Below are positions 54,272-63,747 of a DNA stretch of 64,000 nucleotides, one piece after another. Made by a program: the position numbers and the translations under genes. Every line of letters starts with the position of its first letter. Position 1 is the stretch's first letter. The stretch spans positions 1 to 64,000 of the forward strand of contig CANLXN010000012.1 in NCBI GenBank assembly GCA_947495135.1. The letters are read 5' to 3'. Under the pieces are notes generated by a model. That model was not told the DNA's origin and did no database searches. It was given only the letters and a program-made list of their open reading frames with translations. The DNA is from an uncultured Flavobacteriaceae bacterium (GTDB lineage: Bacteria; Bacteroidota; Bacteroidia; Flavobacteriales; Flavobacteriaceae).

Positions 54272-56488
54272 ATGCCGAAAAGACATAAAAGCAGAAAGAA
54301 AACACAACACCCAGAAGGATTATCACAAAAGATTTTAGAAATACTTAGAAAAGACAGATCCCAAGGATTTAATTATAAACAGATTTCAGCAAAACTTAAA
54401 CTAGACGATGCTAGTAGTAGAAATCAAATCATAAAAAATTTAAAGAATTTACAAGGAAAAGGAACACTTCAAGAAATTGACAGAGGAAAATATATTCTTG
54501 CTCCGTCTATGAATTACCATACCGGTATCCTCGATGTTAACTCACGAGGCACTGGATATGTAATAGTAGAAGGAATGGAAAAAGACATTTTCGTCAATAC
54601 CAAAAATTTAAACAAAGGTCTTAAAGGAGATGTAGTAGAAGTTTACGTATTTAAACGAAAAAAGAGTGGTAAAATCGAAGGAGAAATCACTAAAATTTTA
54701 GAAAGAAAAAGAACAGAATTTGTTGGAACTATTAGTATTTCAGACCGATTTGCGTTTGTAGAATGTACTGGATATAATATGTATACCGATATATTCATTC
54801 CTAAGAGCCAAATTAATAAAGCAGAAAACGGTGATAAGGTCCTAGTTAAAATGGAGGGTTGGGAAGAAAATAGTGATTCTCCGATAGGAACAGTACTTAA
54901 AGTACTTGGAAAACCTGGAGAACACAATACGGAGATTCATTCGATTTTAGCTCAATATGGATTGCCATATGAGTTTCCACCTGAAGTGGAAGCATATGCA
55001 GATAACTTGGATACTTCAATTCAACCTTCAGAAATAAAGAAAAGAAGGGATATGCGTAAAACGCTCACCTTTACAATAGATCCAAAAGATGCGAAAGATT
55101 TTGATGATGCATTGTCTTTTGAAAAGTTGGAAAATGGAAATTATGAAATAGGAATTCATATTGCCGATGTTTCACATTACCTAGTTCCAGGAACGGTATT
55201 AGACGATGAAGCTTTCGAACGAGCCACCTCTGTTTATCTAGTAGATCGAGTGGTTCCAATGTTACCAGAAGTATTATCTAACAATGCGTGTTCATTAAGA
55301 CCTCATGAGGAAAAATATACATTCTCTGCCGTTTTTGAAATGAACCATAAAGCAGAAGTTGTTGATAAGTGGTTTGGAAGAACTGTTACTTATAGTGATG
55401 CCAGATTTGCGTATGAAGAGGCGCAACATTTAATAGAAAATCCAAAAAGTTTAACGATTCCGAAAGATATTTCAATTACGGATAAAGCCTATGATGTAGA
55501 TCCTGCAATTGCCGAAGCAACCTTGGAATTGGATCGTTTAGCAAAAGTATTACGTTCTAAACGAATGCGAGCTGGAGCCATTTCTTTTGATAAGGTGGAA
55601 GTTAAATTTCGTTTGGATGAACATAATGAACCAGAAGGAGTTTATTTCAAAGAAAGTAAGGATGCCAATAAGCTAATTGAAGAGTTTATGCTTTTAGCAA
55701 ATAGAAGTGTAGCAGAATTTATAGGAAAACAAAGCCCTACTAAAACTTTTGTTTACCGTGTTCACGATGAGCCGGATGATGAAAAAATTGCGGCTTTAGA
55801 GAATATTATTCGCAGATTTGGATATAAGTTAAACACTCAGGATAAAAATTCTACTTCTCAATCTTTGAATAAACTTTTGAAAGATGTAAACGGAAAAAAA
55901 GAGCAGAATTTGATTGATACACTGGCAATAAGAAGTATGAGCAAGGCTGTTTATACTACCAATAATATTGGTCATTACGGACTAGCATTCGATTATTATT
56001 CTCATTTCACATCTCCAATTAGACGTTATCCCGATGTGATGGTGCATCGATTATTACAGCATTATTTGGATGGTGGAAAAAATGCAGATTCTTCAGAATA
56101 CGAAGATAAGTGTAAACATTCCAGCGATATGGAATATTTAGCTTCCAGTGCAGAAAGGGATAGTATTAAGTATATGCAGGTGAAGTATATGATGGATCAT
56201 CAGGACCAGGATTTCTTAGGAGTTATTTCTGGTGTTACTGAATGGGGAATTTATATAGAAATTATATCAAATAAATGTGAAGGAATGGTGCGTCTTGGAG
56301 ATCTTCAGGGTGATCATTTTACTTTCGATAAAGAAGAATATGCTGTAGTCGGAGATAGAACAGGAAAAAAATTCACATTGGGAGATGAAGTCTATGTTAA
56401 AGTGAAAAATGCCGATTTAGTAAAGAAGAATTTAGATTTTACCATGTTGGGATCTAAGGAAGAATATACACCTAAAGATATGTATTAG
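54272..56488 (+). CDS. rnr: Ribonuclease R
   Basis: 738 residues. An N-terminal winged-helix-like part (about 10-75) is followed by cold-shock domains, the RNB domain ('TFTIDPKDAKDFDDALSFE', about 267-285, with the catalytic Asp residues) and a C-terminal S1 domain ('GVISGVTEWGIYIEI', about 650). It degrades structured RNA from the 3' end. Confidence 0.96.
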   Translation: MPKRHKSRKKTQHPEGLSQKILEILRKDRSQGFNYKQISAKLKLDDASSRNQIIKNLKNLQGKGTLQEIDRGKYILAPSMNYHTGILDVNSRGTGYVIVEGMEKDIFVNTKNLNKGLKGDVVEVYVFKRKKSGKIEGEITKILERKRTEFVGTISISDRFAFVECTGYNMYTDIFIPKSQINKAENGDKVLVKMEGWEENSDSPIGTVLKVLGKPGEHNTEIHSILAQYGLPYEFPPEVEAYADNLDTSIQPSEIKKRRDMRKTLTFTIDPKDAKDFDDALSFEKLENGNYEIGIHIADVSHYLVPGTVLDDEAFERATSVYLVDRVVPMLPEVLSNNACSLRPHEEKYTFSAVFEMNHKAEVVDKWFGRTVTYSDARFAYEEAQHLIENPKSLTIPKDISITDKAYDVDPAIAEATLELDRLAKVLRSKRMRAGAISFDKVEVKFRLDEHNEPEGVYFKESKDANKLIEEFMLLANRSVAEFIGKQSPTKTFVYRVHDEPDDEKIAALENIIRRFGYKLNTQDKNSTSQSLNKLLKDVNGKKEQNLIDTLAIRSMSKAVYTTNNIGHYGLAFDYYSHFTSPIRRYPDVMVHRLLQHYLDGGKNADSSEYEDKCKHSSDMEYLASSAERDSIKYMQVKYMMDHQDQDFLGVISGVTEWGIYIEIISNKCEGMVRLGDLQGDHFTFDKEEYAVVGDRTGKKFTLGDEVYVKVKNADLVKKNLDFTMLGSKEEYTPKDMY

Positions 56489-56582
56489 GTTTACTATTTA
56501 TTAAATAATTGGTTTAACACAGCTTTAAAACTGTAACATTTATTAAAAATTAGACTCTTTAGGTAAATAAAAACACAATACC

Positions 56583-57257
56583 ATGAAACTAATAACTACT
56601 CTTTGCCTTACAATTATTTCTCTTTCAGCATTTTCTCAGCGCACCATTACAAAAGAGGTTGGTGAATTTGATACATTGAAAGTATACGATTTAATGGAGG
56701 TAAATCTTATTCAGTCTAATGAAAATAAGGTGGTAATTAAAGGCGAAAAAACCTATGAGGTTTTAGTAATTAATGACGATGGAAAATTAAAACTTAGAAT
56801 GGAAACCGATACACGTTTTCAGGGCGAGGACACTTATATTGAAGTTTATTTTACCAATATTAAAACTATTGATGCAAACGAAGGATCTGAGATAGTTGGG
56901 AATGCCCTTATCGAACAGGAAAGTATTGAATTAAAAGCGCAAGAAGGTGGTAAGATTAAGGTCGGTTTAGATGTTAATCACACAAAAATTAAAGCGGTTA
57001 CTGGGGGTATTGTTGAAGCATCAGGTTTATCTAAAAGTCAGACCATTAAATTAAATACTGGAGGAATTTTCGAAGGAAGAGAATTAAAAACGTTGGAAAC
57101 AAAAATTGGGGTTACGGCTGCTGGAGAAGCGGAAGTTTATGCTAGTGATAAAGTAGAGGTAAGTGTAACTGCTGGAGGAGACGTTGATATTTTTGGAAAT
57201 CCGAAAGAGGTAAAAGAAAAGAAATTTGCAGGAGGTAGAGTTCGGATCATGAATTAA
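56583..57257 (+). CDS. DUF2807 (head GIN domain) secreted protein
   Basis: 224 residues with a signal peptide (about 1-18, 'AFSQ'). The body is a right-handed beta-helix-like array ('FDTLKVYDLMEVNLIQSNENKVVIKG', 'GGIVEASGLSKSQTIKLNTGG', 'GVTAAGEAEVYASDKVEVSVTAGGDV') typical of DUF2807. Probably in the periplasm or outer membrane; no known activity. Confidence 0.88.
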   Translation: MKLITTLCLTIISLSAFSQRTITKEVGEFDTLKVYDLMEVNLIQSNENKVVIKGEKTYEVLVINDDGKLKLRMETDTRFQGEDTYIEVYFTNIKTIDANEGSEIVGNALIEQESIELKAQEGGKIKVGLDVNHTKIKAVTGGIVEASGLSKSQTIKLNTGGIFEGRELKTLETKIGVTAAGEAEVYASDKVEVSVTAGGDVDIFGNPKEVKEKKFAGGRVRIMN

Positions 57258-57321
57258 ACTGCAATCTAAAACTCACAACAAACCATCAAGCAAGCCAAAA
57301 GTAATTTGTACTTTTACGTTA

Positions 57322-58014
57322 ATGTTTGATGGTTTGTTATATGCGGCTTTTTATGGTTTCGTCCTGGCTTTTGCTGTGGGCCCTGTCTTTTTTACTTTAA
57401 TTGAAACCAGTATAACAAAGGGTTTTCGTGCTGGAGTATTCTTCGATTTAGGTGCGATGTTTGCCGATATCATCTTTATTCTTATTGCTTATTACAGTAC
57501 CAGCCATATTTTAGATCGAGTAAAAGATGATCCAGGTTTATTGATTTTTGGTGGTGCTATTCTCATTGTTTATGGCGTTATTTCTTACATACGGACATCA
57601 CGATCTTTTATAAAGATAGTACGGGAACACTATGCAGTTAATGTAAAGAAGAATTTAGGAGGATTATTTCTGAAAGGTTTTCTTCTCAATTTTGTTAATT
57701 TCGGGGTACTGGCTGGCTGGATTGCAACTATTATCATGGCTAATGCATTAACCACGAGCCCTAATGGAGTCTTTTTCTTTTTAGCTACTGTTTTAATTGT
57801 GTTCTTTCTAACAGATTTACTTAAGATTATGCTGGCGAAGAAGTTGAAAAATAAAATGACTCCGCGTTTTATTTTTAAAACAAAAAAATGGGTAAGTATT
57901 TTAATAGTAGGATTTGGTATTTTGTTGCTTTTAGAAGGGATTTTCCCGAGTCAGGTGCAGAAAGGTTTGGATAAAATTCCAAATACAAATTTACCGGCCG
58001 ATGTGACCGAGTAA
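57322..58014 (+). CDS. LysE-family amino acid exporter
   Basis: 230 residues, about six helices. 'AFAVGPVFFTLIETSITKGFRAGVFFDLGAMFADIIFIL' is the LysE/RhtB N-terminal signature. It exports amino acids or similar solutes; substrate unknown. It starts 64 bases after the DUF2807 gene. Confidence 0.88.
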   Translation: MFDGLLYAAFYGFVLAFAVGPVFFTLIETSITKGFRAGVFFDLGAMFADIIFILIAYYSTSHILDRVKDDPGLLIFGGAILIVYGVISYIRTSRSFIKIVREHYAVNVKKNLGGLFLKGFLLNFVNFGVLAGWIATIIMANALTTSPNGVFFFLATVLIVFFLTDLLKIMLAKKLKNKMTPRFIFKTKKWVSILIVGFGILLLLEGIFPSQVQKGLDKIPNTNLPADVTE

Positions 58015-58100
58015 GATAAAAATAGTAAAGACGAGCTTAACTTTCTTTCAACCTTATTTAGAAATTATATTACTTGAAATATAATTGGGCCTTAAAACAA

Positions 58101-58130
58101 AAAACCAGCCCTTTTAAAAAAGACTGGTTT
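58101..58130. terminator. Hairpin downstream of tRNA-Cys
   Basis: AAACCAG (58102-58108) pairs with CTGGTTT (58124-58130). The loop contains CTTTT and AAAAG, which can extend the stem. On the minus strand the stem ends in TTTTTTG, so it fits a terminator for the tRNA. Confidence 0.75.
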
Positions 58131-58133
58131 AGT

Positions 58134-58207
58134 TGGAGGCGTCTAGCGGATTCGAACCGCTGTACGAGCTTTTGCAGAGCTCTGCCTAGCCGCTCGGCCA
58201 AGACGCC
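58134..58207 (-). tRNA. tRNA-Cys (GCA)
   Basis: Acceptor strands GGCGTCT and AGACGCC pair fully, the discriminator is T as expected for tRNA-Cys, and CCA is encoded (58136-58134 complement). The anticodon loop gives GCA within 'GCTCTGCAAAAGC', and the T-arm contains GGTTCGAATCC. Confidence 0.95.
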
Positions 58208-58314
58208 ATTTTGAATGAGCAAATATAAAAGATTAACTTTTAATTTCCCTATTTAAATAATAGAGATTTTAATAAAGTGAATTCCTATCGCTTCTTTGTT
58301 TTTAATCATAAAAA

Positions 58315-58680
58315 TTATACAGTAGGGCGTTTGGATTTCATAGTTACACTTACCTCTTTGATATCTCCTCCAATAGGCGGATTTAATTTTGAAATAGTCA
58401 CTTCTGCTGTATTTACAAGACTAATTTCTTTAAAAATCCTATCAATAATGCGTTGTCCTACGTGTTCCAACAGTTTAGATCTTATAGACATTTCATTCTT
58501 TACAATATATTGAAGGTGTACATAATCCACAGTGTCTTTGAGCTGATCTGAGTTGGCAGCAGTAGATAAATCGGCTTTCACCTTTAGATTAACTAGGTAG
58601 TCACTTCCTATTTTTTCTTCTTCAATTAAACAACCATGGTTGGTAAAAATGCGAATGTTTTTAAGCCGAATAGTACTCAT
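58315..58680 (-). CDS. folB: Dihydroneopterin aldolase
   Basis: 121 residues. 'RLKNIRIFTNHGCLIEEEKIGSDYLVNLKVKADL' at the N-terminus with the conserved Glu, and 'DTVDYVHLQYIVKNEM' in the middle, identify the family. It cleaves dihydroneopterin in folate synthesis. It is divergent from glnS. Confidence 0.92.
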   Translation of the reverse strand: MSTIRLKNIRIFTNHGCLIEEEKIGSDYLVNLKVKADLSTAANSDQLKDTVDYVHLQYIVKNEMSIRSKLLEHVGQRIIDRIFKEISLVNTAEVTISKLNPPIGGDIKEVSVTMKSKRPTV

Positions 58681-58721
58681 GTAATTAGTTTTTGTAAAGA
58701 TACTTTTTTCAGTTTATTAGT

Positions 58722-58729
58722 TACCTTTG
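58722..58729 (+). promoter_or_regulatory. Candidate -7 box for glnS
   Basis: TACCTTTG matches TAnnTTTG, 50 bases before the glnS ATG; the nearest upstream TTG is 27 bases away. Confidence 0.4.
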
Positions 58730-58778
58730 TGTTGTTATAAGTTGTCCGTTTGAACGGACAGAATAGAGAATTACAACT

Positions 58779-60809
58779 ATGTCTGAAGAAAGAGAATCAC
58801 TCCATTTTATTGAGCACATCATAGAAAACGACCTAAAGAACGGAATGGATCCAAAACAGCTCCGTTTTAGATTTCCGCCAGAGCCCAATGGCTATCTTCA
58901 TATTGGCCATACCAAAGCGATCGGTATCAGTTTTGGATTAGGAGAACGCTATAATGCGCCTGTCAACCTAAGGTTCGATGATACCAATCCAGCCAAGGAA
59001 GAACAGGAATATGTCGACGCTATTAAAGAAGACATTAGTTGGTTAGGTTATACGTGGGCCAACGAGCTTTATTCTTCAGACTATTTTCAGATTTTGTACA
59101 ATTGGGCCGTTTTGATGATAAAAAATGGAAAGGCCTATGTAGATTCTCAAACTTCGGAAGAGATGCGAGAACAAAAAGGAACCCCAACACAAGTTGGTAC
59201 TAATAGTCCTTATCGAGATCGCTCAGTAGAAGAAAACTTGGATCTTTTTACAAGAATGAAGGATGGAGAGTTTGACGAAGGAACACATGTTTTACGTGCT
59301 AAGATCGACATGGAGGATCCTAATATGTTGATGCGCGATCCATTAATGTATCGTATTTTAAAGAAGTCACATCACAGAACAGGAAACGATTGGTGTATCT
59401 ACCCAATGTACGACTGGACACATGGTGAAAGCGATTATATTGAACAAATCTCACACTCTCTTTGCTCATTAGAGTTTAAGCCACATCGTAAATTATACGA
59501 CTGGTTTAAAAACGAAGTATACCCGTATGGTAAGGATCAATACCCTAATCTTCCCAACCAGACAGAATTCGCCCGCTTAAATTTGAGCTATACCATTATG
59601 AGTAAGCGGAAGTTGCTTCAGTTGGTAGAAGAAGGAATTGTGAATGGGTGGGACGACCCGCGCATGCCAACCATATCGGGTCTTAGAAGAAGAGGATATA
59701 CCCCAACATCTATTAGAAAGTTTATAGAAACAGTGGGAGTGGCTAAAAGAGAAAATGTAATTGACGTGTCGCTATTGGAGTTTTGTATTAGACAAGATCT
59801 AAACTTAAAAGCGAATCGAGTAATGGCTGTTTTAGACCCTGTAAAATTGGTAATAACTAATTATCCAGAAGGAAAAGAAGAGTTTTTTGATGCAGAAAAT
59901 AATCCGGAAGATCCAAATGCAGGGTCACACAAAGTTCCATTTTCGCGGGAATTGTTTATTGAAAAAGAAGATTTCAAAGAGGATGCTGGCAATAAGTTTT
60001 TTAGATTGACATTGGGTTCTGAGGTTCGCCTTAAAAATGCATTTATCATAAAAGGAGAAGGTGTTGTTAAAGACAAGAATGGACAAATAACAGAGATTCA
60101 TTGTACCTACGATCCAGATAGTTTAAGCGGTAGTGGAACCGAAGCAAGCTTGAGAAAGGTAAAAGGAACCTTGCATTGGGTGTCTATTAAGCATGCTATA
60201 AAAGGAGAAGTAAGAGTGTATGATCGTTTGTTTAGTGATGAAGCTCCAGATAGCCACAAGGATAAATCGTTTATGGATTTTGTAAATCCAGACTCTCTAC
60301 ATATTTCAGAGGCCTTTTTGGAACCAGTTTTAGCGTCTGCAAAGCCTGGAGATAGTTTTCAGTTTCAGCGTATTGGTTATTTTAATGTAGACGACGAGAG
60401 TACAGAAGGTAGACTAGTTTTTAATAAAACGGTAGGGTTAAGAGATTCTTGGGCAAAAGTGAAACCAAAGCCAAATGGCGGTCAATCCAAGCCTCAACAA
60501 TCCAATGAACGACCTCCTATTGAAGAGATCAAACGTCTTGGAAAAAAATACACCAATCTACCTGAAGAAAAACAACTTGCAGCCAAAGCAGCCATTCAAG
60601 AGTTTGCTAAAAAAGTAGCTTACGAAGATTTGGAGCCATTATTTGGTACAGCTGTAAAGAAGGCAGGAACTAGAATCGCAGTTATGATAGCTCTTGGTGT
60701 TTTATTAGAAAATGGACAAGAAAGATCCGATGAGGTGAATGCATTCATTACAACAGCAAGTGGGGATAAAAATGAACTACTTGTTGCCGAAGCGAATGCA
60801 CTCTTGTAA
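58779..60809 (+). CDS. glnS: Glutamine-tRNA ligase with C-terminal extension
   Basis: 676 residues, about 110 more than typical GlnRS. The class I motifs are 'PNGYLHIGHTKAIGI' (HIGH, about 38-45) and 'TIMSKRKLL' (KMSKS-like, about 270). 'RFDDTNPAKEEQEYVDAIKEDISWLG' is GlnRS-specific. The catalytic and anticodon parts end near residue 562 ('VGLRDSWAKVK'). A Pro/Gln/Asn-rich linker follows, then a helical domain of about 95 residues, partly like tRNA-binding appended domains (for example YqeY in other GlnRS), which is inference. Confidence 0.93.
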   Translation: MSEERESLHFIEHIIENDLKNGMDPKQLRFRFPPEPNGYLHIGHTKAIGISFGLGERYNAPVNLRFDDTNPAKEEQEYVDAIKEDISWLGYTWANELYSSDYFQILYNWAVLMIKNGKAYVDSQTSEEMREQKGTPTQVGTNSPYRDRSVEENLDLFTRMKDGEFDEGTHVLRAKIDMEDPNMLMRDPLMYRILKKSHHRTGNDWCIYPMYDWTHGESDYIEQISHSLCSLEFKPHRKLYDWFKNEVYPYGKDQYPNLPNQTEFARLNLSYTIMSKRKLLQLVEEGIVNGWDDPRMPTISGLRRRGYTPTSIRKFIETVGVAKRENVIDVSLLEFCIRQDLNLKANRVMAVLDPVKLVITNYPEGKEEFFDAENNPEDPNAGSHKVPFSRELFIEKEDFKEDAGNKFFRLTLGSEVRLKNAFIIKGEGVVKDKNGQITEIHCTYDPDSLSGSGTEASLRKVKGTLHWVSIKHAIKGEVRVYDRLFSDEAPDSHKDKSFMDFVNPDSLHISEAFLEPVLASAKPGDSFQFQRIGYFNVDDESTEGRLVFNKTVGLRDSWAKVKPKPNGGQSKPQQSNERPPIEEIKRLGKKYTNLPEEKQLAAKAAIQEFAKKVAYEDLEPLFGTAVKKAGTRIAVMIALGVLLENGQERSDEVNAFITTASGDKNELLVAEANALL

Positions 60810-60822
60810 GTTTTGTAAATAG

Positions 60823-61539
60823 TTAATAGAAAAGTATAGGTACGGCTGCAATGAGATTGCCAGTTATATGGAAGATAATACTAAGCCAAAGGTTGCCTGT
60901 TTTTAACTTCATTGTAGACATAAATAGGCCAATCAAGAATATGTAGGCCATTATTATGAGGTTGTATTGCAAATGGAGCACTGCAAACAATAAGGAGGTA
61001 ATAAAAATTGCAACCCATTGTTTTTTTTCTGAAAGTAGAATACTCATTCTTGACAATAGAAAGCCCCTAAAGAGTAATTCTTCAAAAACAGGGGCAAAAA
61101 CAACCAACCCTAAGACCAATAACGACTTTTTTGTGATGGTGTTGGCAGTTATAAGTACTGTTGGTTTAAGATCAAATATTTCTAAAAGTAAGGTGCCTAC
61201 ACCTAAAATAATAGCGCCATATATCAACCACTTGTAATGTTCTCTTTTTATCTTTTTGAAACCAAGGAAACCGTATGGATCTTGGTACATAATAAGTTTT
61301 GTTGTTAAGAGAATCATGATTCCAATAATTGTTGAACTAACAATGGTAGCCATATAAAACTCTGGAAGGTCCCATATTTGATAGGGAGTGTTGTCTATGG
61401 TTACATTTAAACCGTTTAGATCAATAGATTTACCCGAGTTGTTAAATGTTAATAGCGCAAGTGCTGTACATACGATTTGTAGAAGAATATATCCTCCAAA
61501 TAGAAAAAAGAAAGTATAGTATAAAACGAGCCATTTCAT
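60823..61539 (-). CDS. CPBP-family intramembrane glutamic endopeptidase
   Basis: 238 residues from ATG 61539; a TTG at 61578 would add 13 residues. About eight helices. The catalytic 'EELLFRGFLL' (about 175) and 'FAVLHLQYN' (about 206) are the EExxxR and His motifs of the ABI/CPBP protease family, and 'IIFHITGNLIA' follows. Homologues process peptides or act as bacteriocin self-immunity proteins. It follows the Cys/His-rich secreted protein gene by about 50 bases, probably in one transcript. Confidence 0.88.
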   Translation of the reverse strand: MKWLVLYYTFFFLFGGYILLQIVCTALALLTFNNSGKSIDLNGLNVTIDNTPYQIWDLPEFYMATIVSSTIIGIMILLTTKLIMYQDPYGFLGFKKIKREHYKWLIYGAIILGVGTLLLEIFDLKPTVLITANTITKKSLLVLGLVVFAPVFEELLFRGFLLSRMSILLSEKKQWVAIFITSLLFAVLHLQYNLIIMAYIFLIGLFMSTMKLKTGNLWLSIIFHITGNLIAAVPILFY

Positions 61540-61588
61540 AGCTATACTTTCTCTTATTTTTTTTATCAATTTTTTCAAGACGGTGAAT

Positions 61589-62083
61589 TTAGTTTTGACC
61601 CGGCTGACAATTACTACAGGACCATTCCCACGTGTTTGCAGGGGGACCAATATGAATGTGTACGCAGCAAATGTGCAGCACTAAGCACCATACGCCACAT
61701 CGCTGATTGGACAATTCGGATAGGTTTACTGCTTTGAGCAACCCGTCTTTTCCTACAAACCGAATCGTAGTATTGGGTTGGATATCTTGTAAATCTTCCA
61801 CTTTTGCCGCCACAGCAAATCTATTGTCCTCCAACTTTTTTACTCGAAAGGTGTAGGGTGTTCCCACTGCATCCCGCATTTCAACGTAGGTGGATTGCCC
61901 CAGGCCGAGCCTGGTTAGGTCCAGATTGGTTCCAGCGTTAGGATTAATAACTGTTTGGCTGTCGGGTTTAACAATTAGCGTTGGCCCGCCAAGTACCTGT
62001 TGCGCAAATGCGTCGTGATTTCCGAAAGAAGAGAAAACCCCCAATAACAATGTCAAAATAAATGTTCTTACATAATGTCTCAT
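61589..62083 (-). CDS. Secreted protein with Cys/His-rich C-terminus
   Basis: 164 residues. A signal peptide (about 1-28, 'DAFAQQ') is followed by a mature region of 100 residues without Cys. The last 36 residues hold six Cys: Cys129, Cys133, the pair 139-140, 156 and 159, together with His137, His142 and His144. The spacing (CxxxC, CC, HxH, CxxC) suggests metal binding or disulfides. I do not recognise the family. It is divergent from an XRE regulator and followed by a CPBP protease gene. Confidence 0.7.
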   Translation of the reverse strand: MRHYVRTFILTLLLGVFSSFGNHDAFAQQVLGGPTLIVKPDSQTVINPNAGTNLDLTRLGLGQSTYVEMRDAVGTPYTFRVKKLEDNRFAVAAKVEDLQDIQPNTTIRFVGKDGLLKAVNLSELSNQRCGVWCLVLHICCVHIHIGPPANTWEWSCSNCQPGQN

Positions 62084-62162
62084 AATTAAAATTTAATGGT
62101 GAATATTTAAAGCCTGCTAGGGAGCATTCTCGAGACGTATTGGTGTAAATGTACCTCCAGAA

Positions 62163-62233
62163 GCAACAACTGTTTATTCTTCAGGGGTATAAATTATACG
62201 CATGAGGAAACACCTTAATAAGACAGTTGTTGC
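62163..62233. promoter_or_regulatory. Large inverted repeat before the XRE regulator
   Basis: GCAACAACTGT plus TTATT (62163-62178) pairs with AATAA, one bulged G, and ACAGTTGTTGC (62217-62233). The palindrome GTATAAATTATAC (62187-62199) lies inside the loop. It sits between the two divergent starts (62083 and 62358), where operators would be. A small mobile-element remnant is also possible. Confidence 0.5.
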
Positions 62234-62357
62234 GAGAACCGTGAATTCTTGAATTGAGACCACAAAAGACATTTTTAAAGAATTAAAAAACGAATATAAA
62301 TGTAGAATTGAACTAATTTGAACTGCAATTTGAGTAGTAAATGAATCTATAAATGAA

Positions 62358-62696
62358 ATGAAAGTAGGAGCAAACATTAGAAAGATCCGAATACTTAAAG
62401 GCTACAGTCAAGAGTACGTGGCAGACTCACTGGATATTTCGCAAAAGACGTATAGTCATTTGGAGAACGATAAGTCTAAAATTAGCTTAACCAGACTCTC
62501 TCAAATTGCCAAATTGTTTGAGGTAAATGTGATCCAGATATTAACAACAACTGGTCTGGTAGATGATGATGTTTTGGACCTCAAGAATGAGCTCGAGGAT
62601 TTTCAAGAAACTAGACTTTATTCCAAGCTGATCAATGTGAACCGTCAACTAGAAAACTTAATTGAAGAAATTAAATTATGGAAAGACCAGCAGTAG
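62358..62696 (+). CDS. XRE-family helix-turn-helix regulator
   Basis: 112 residues. The HTH (about 5-58) reads 'NIRKIRILKGYSQEYVADSLDISQKTYSHLENDKSKISLTRLSQIAKLF'. The rest is a short coiled coil (about 70-108), likely for dimerisation. It is divergent from the Cys/His-rich secreted protein gene and may control it through the inverted repeat between them. Confidence 0.88.
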   Translation: MKVGANIRKIRILKGYSQEYVADSLDISQKTYSHLENDKSKISLTRLSQIAKLFEVNVIQILTTTGLVDDDVLDLKNELEDFQETRLYSKLINVNRQLENLIEEIKLWKDQQ

Positions 62697-62754
62697 ACAT
62701 CAAATATTCCCCTTAAAAATCATAAGTTGTACCAATTTCATATATTTTCGTAAG

Positions 62755-63747
62755 ATGGATAAAAGAAAAGGGTGGATTGATCAAGCTCGTGGTCTCTCCA
62801 TATTTATGGTAGTATACGGACATAATTTCCCCTCGGTGGAACCTTATATTTACAGTTTTCACGTTCCTTTATTTTTTTTTATTGCTGGAATGTTCCATCC
62901 TTCAAAAGTAAACTTGTCTGTGATAAAAAGAAGAACAAAAATGATCTTGGTTCCTTATTTTTTCTGGGCATCTACCTTGTTTTTATTTTGGTTCTTTTTG
63001 GGTCGAAAATTTGGAAAAAGCAGCGATTTAGAGCTATCTGCCACGGATAACTTTCTTGGAATATTTTATGCGCAAGGTGGTCAACAGTTTATGGATTGGG
63101 GAATTCCTCTGTGGTTTCTTCCGTGCATTTTTATGGTGTTTTTGCTGTTCTCATTAATAAGAAAAATACCCAATAGAATTGTTTCCAATGCAGCGCTGTT
63201 CTTGGTTATTGCTGTCGGATTTATTTGGCCAAGGCTTACAGGGATTAATCTGCCATGGAGTATGGACGTAGCGATGGTGGCGCTTTCTTTTTATTTCTTC
63301 GGAAATATCCTCAAAACAGCAATTTTCAGCATTAAAAAACCCCAACTCTACATCGCTTTGCTAGTTTTGTTTGCTGTTCATTTTACAGCCTTCTATTTCA
63401 ATACGTTAAAAGTGGATATGTATCGTGCGCTGTATGGAGAGGAAGCCTTGTTTTTTATCAGTGGTCTTGCTGGAGCCATGTTCTATGTTCTACTTTTTAA
63501 AGCAATACCTTTATTTAAGTTTTTAGAATATATCGGAAAACACACCATAGTCATACTTGCAACTCATTTAAGAGCTTTGACTGTTATTAAATTAGGTTTG
63601 ATGTTGATAGTGGGCACTACAGTTTTTAATTTTTCTGAACCAGAGCGGTTTCTGTTGGCAATAGGACAAATTATCATCATTATTCCGGTAATCTGGTTAG
63701 TTAATAAATTTGCACCCGTATTAGATGGTAAAGTTAAAAAAGCATAA
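62755..63747 (+). CDS. Acyltransferase-3 family membrane protein
   Basis: 330 residues from ATG 62755; the frame extends upstream but the family starts at 'RKGWIDQARGLSIFMVVYGHNFPS', with the conserved Arg and His in helix 1. About ten helices, for example 'PLFFFIAGMFHP' and 'IGKHTIVILATHLRAL'. It acylates a cell-surface sugar or other envelope component. The following gene starts inside its last codons. Confidence 0.88.
   Translation: MDKRKGWIDQARGLSIFMVVYGHNFPSVEPYIYSFHVPLFFFIAGMFHPSKVNLSVIKRRTKMILVPYFFWASTLFLFWFFLGRKFGKSSDLELSATDNFLGIFYAQGGQQFMDWGIPLWFLPCIFMVFLLFSLIRKIPNRIVSNAALFLVIAVGFIWPRLTGINLPWSMDVAMVALSFYFFGNILKTAIFSIKKPQLYIALLVLFAVHFTAFYFNTLKVDMYRALYGEEALFFISGLAGAMFYVLLFKAIPLFKFLEYIGKHTIVILATHLRALTVIKLGLMLIVGTTVFNFSEPERFLLAIGQIIIIIPVIWLVNKFAPVLDGKVKKA

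Noticed and set aside
62174-62377. 67-codon minus-strand ORF over the XRE start region
   Set aside because: It lies across the inverted repeat and the start of a well-supported gene, with no family features.
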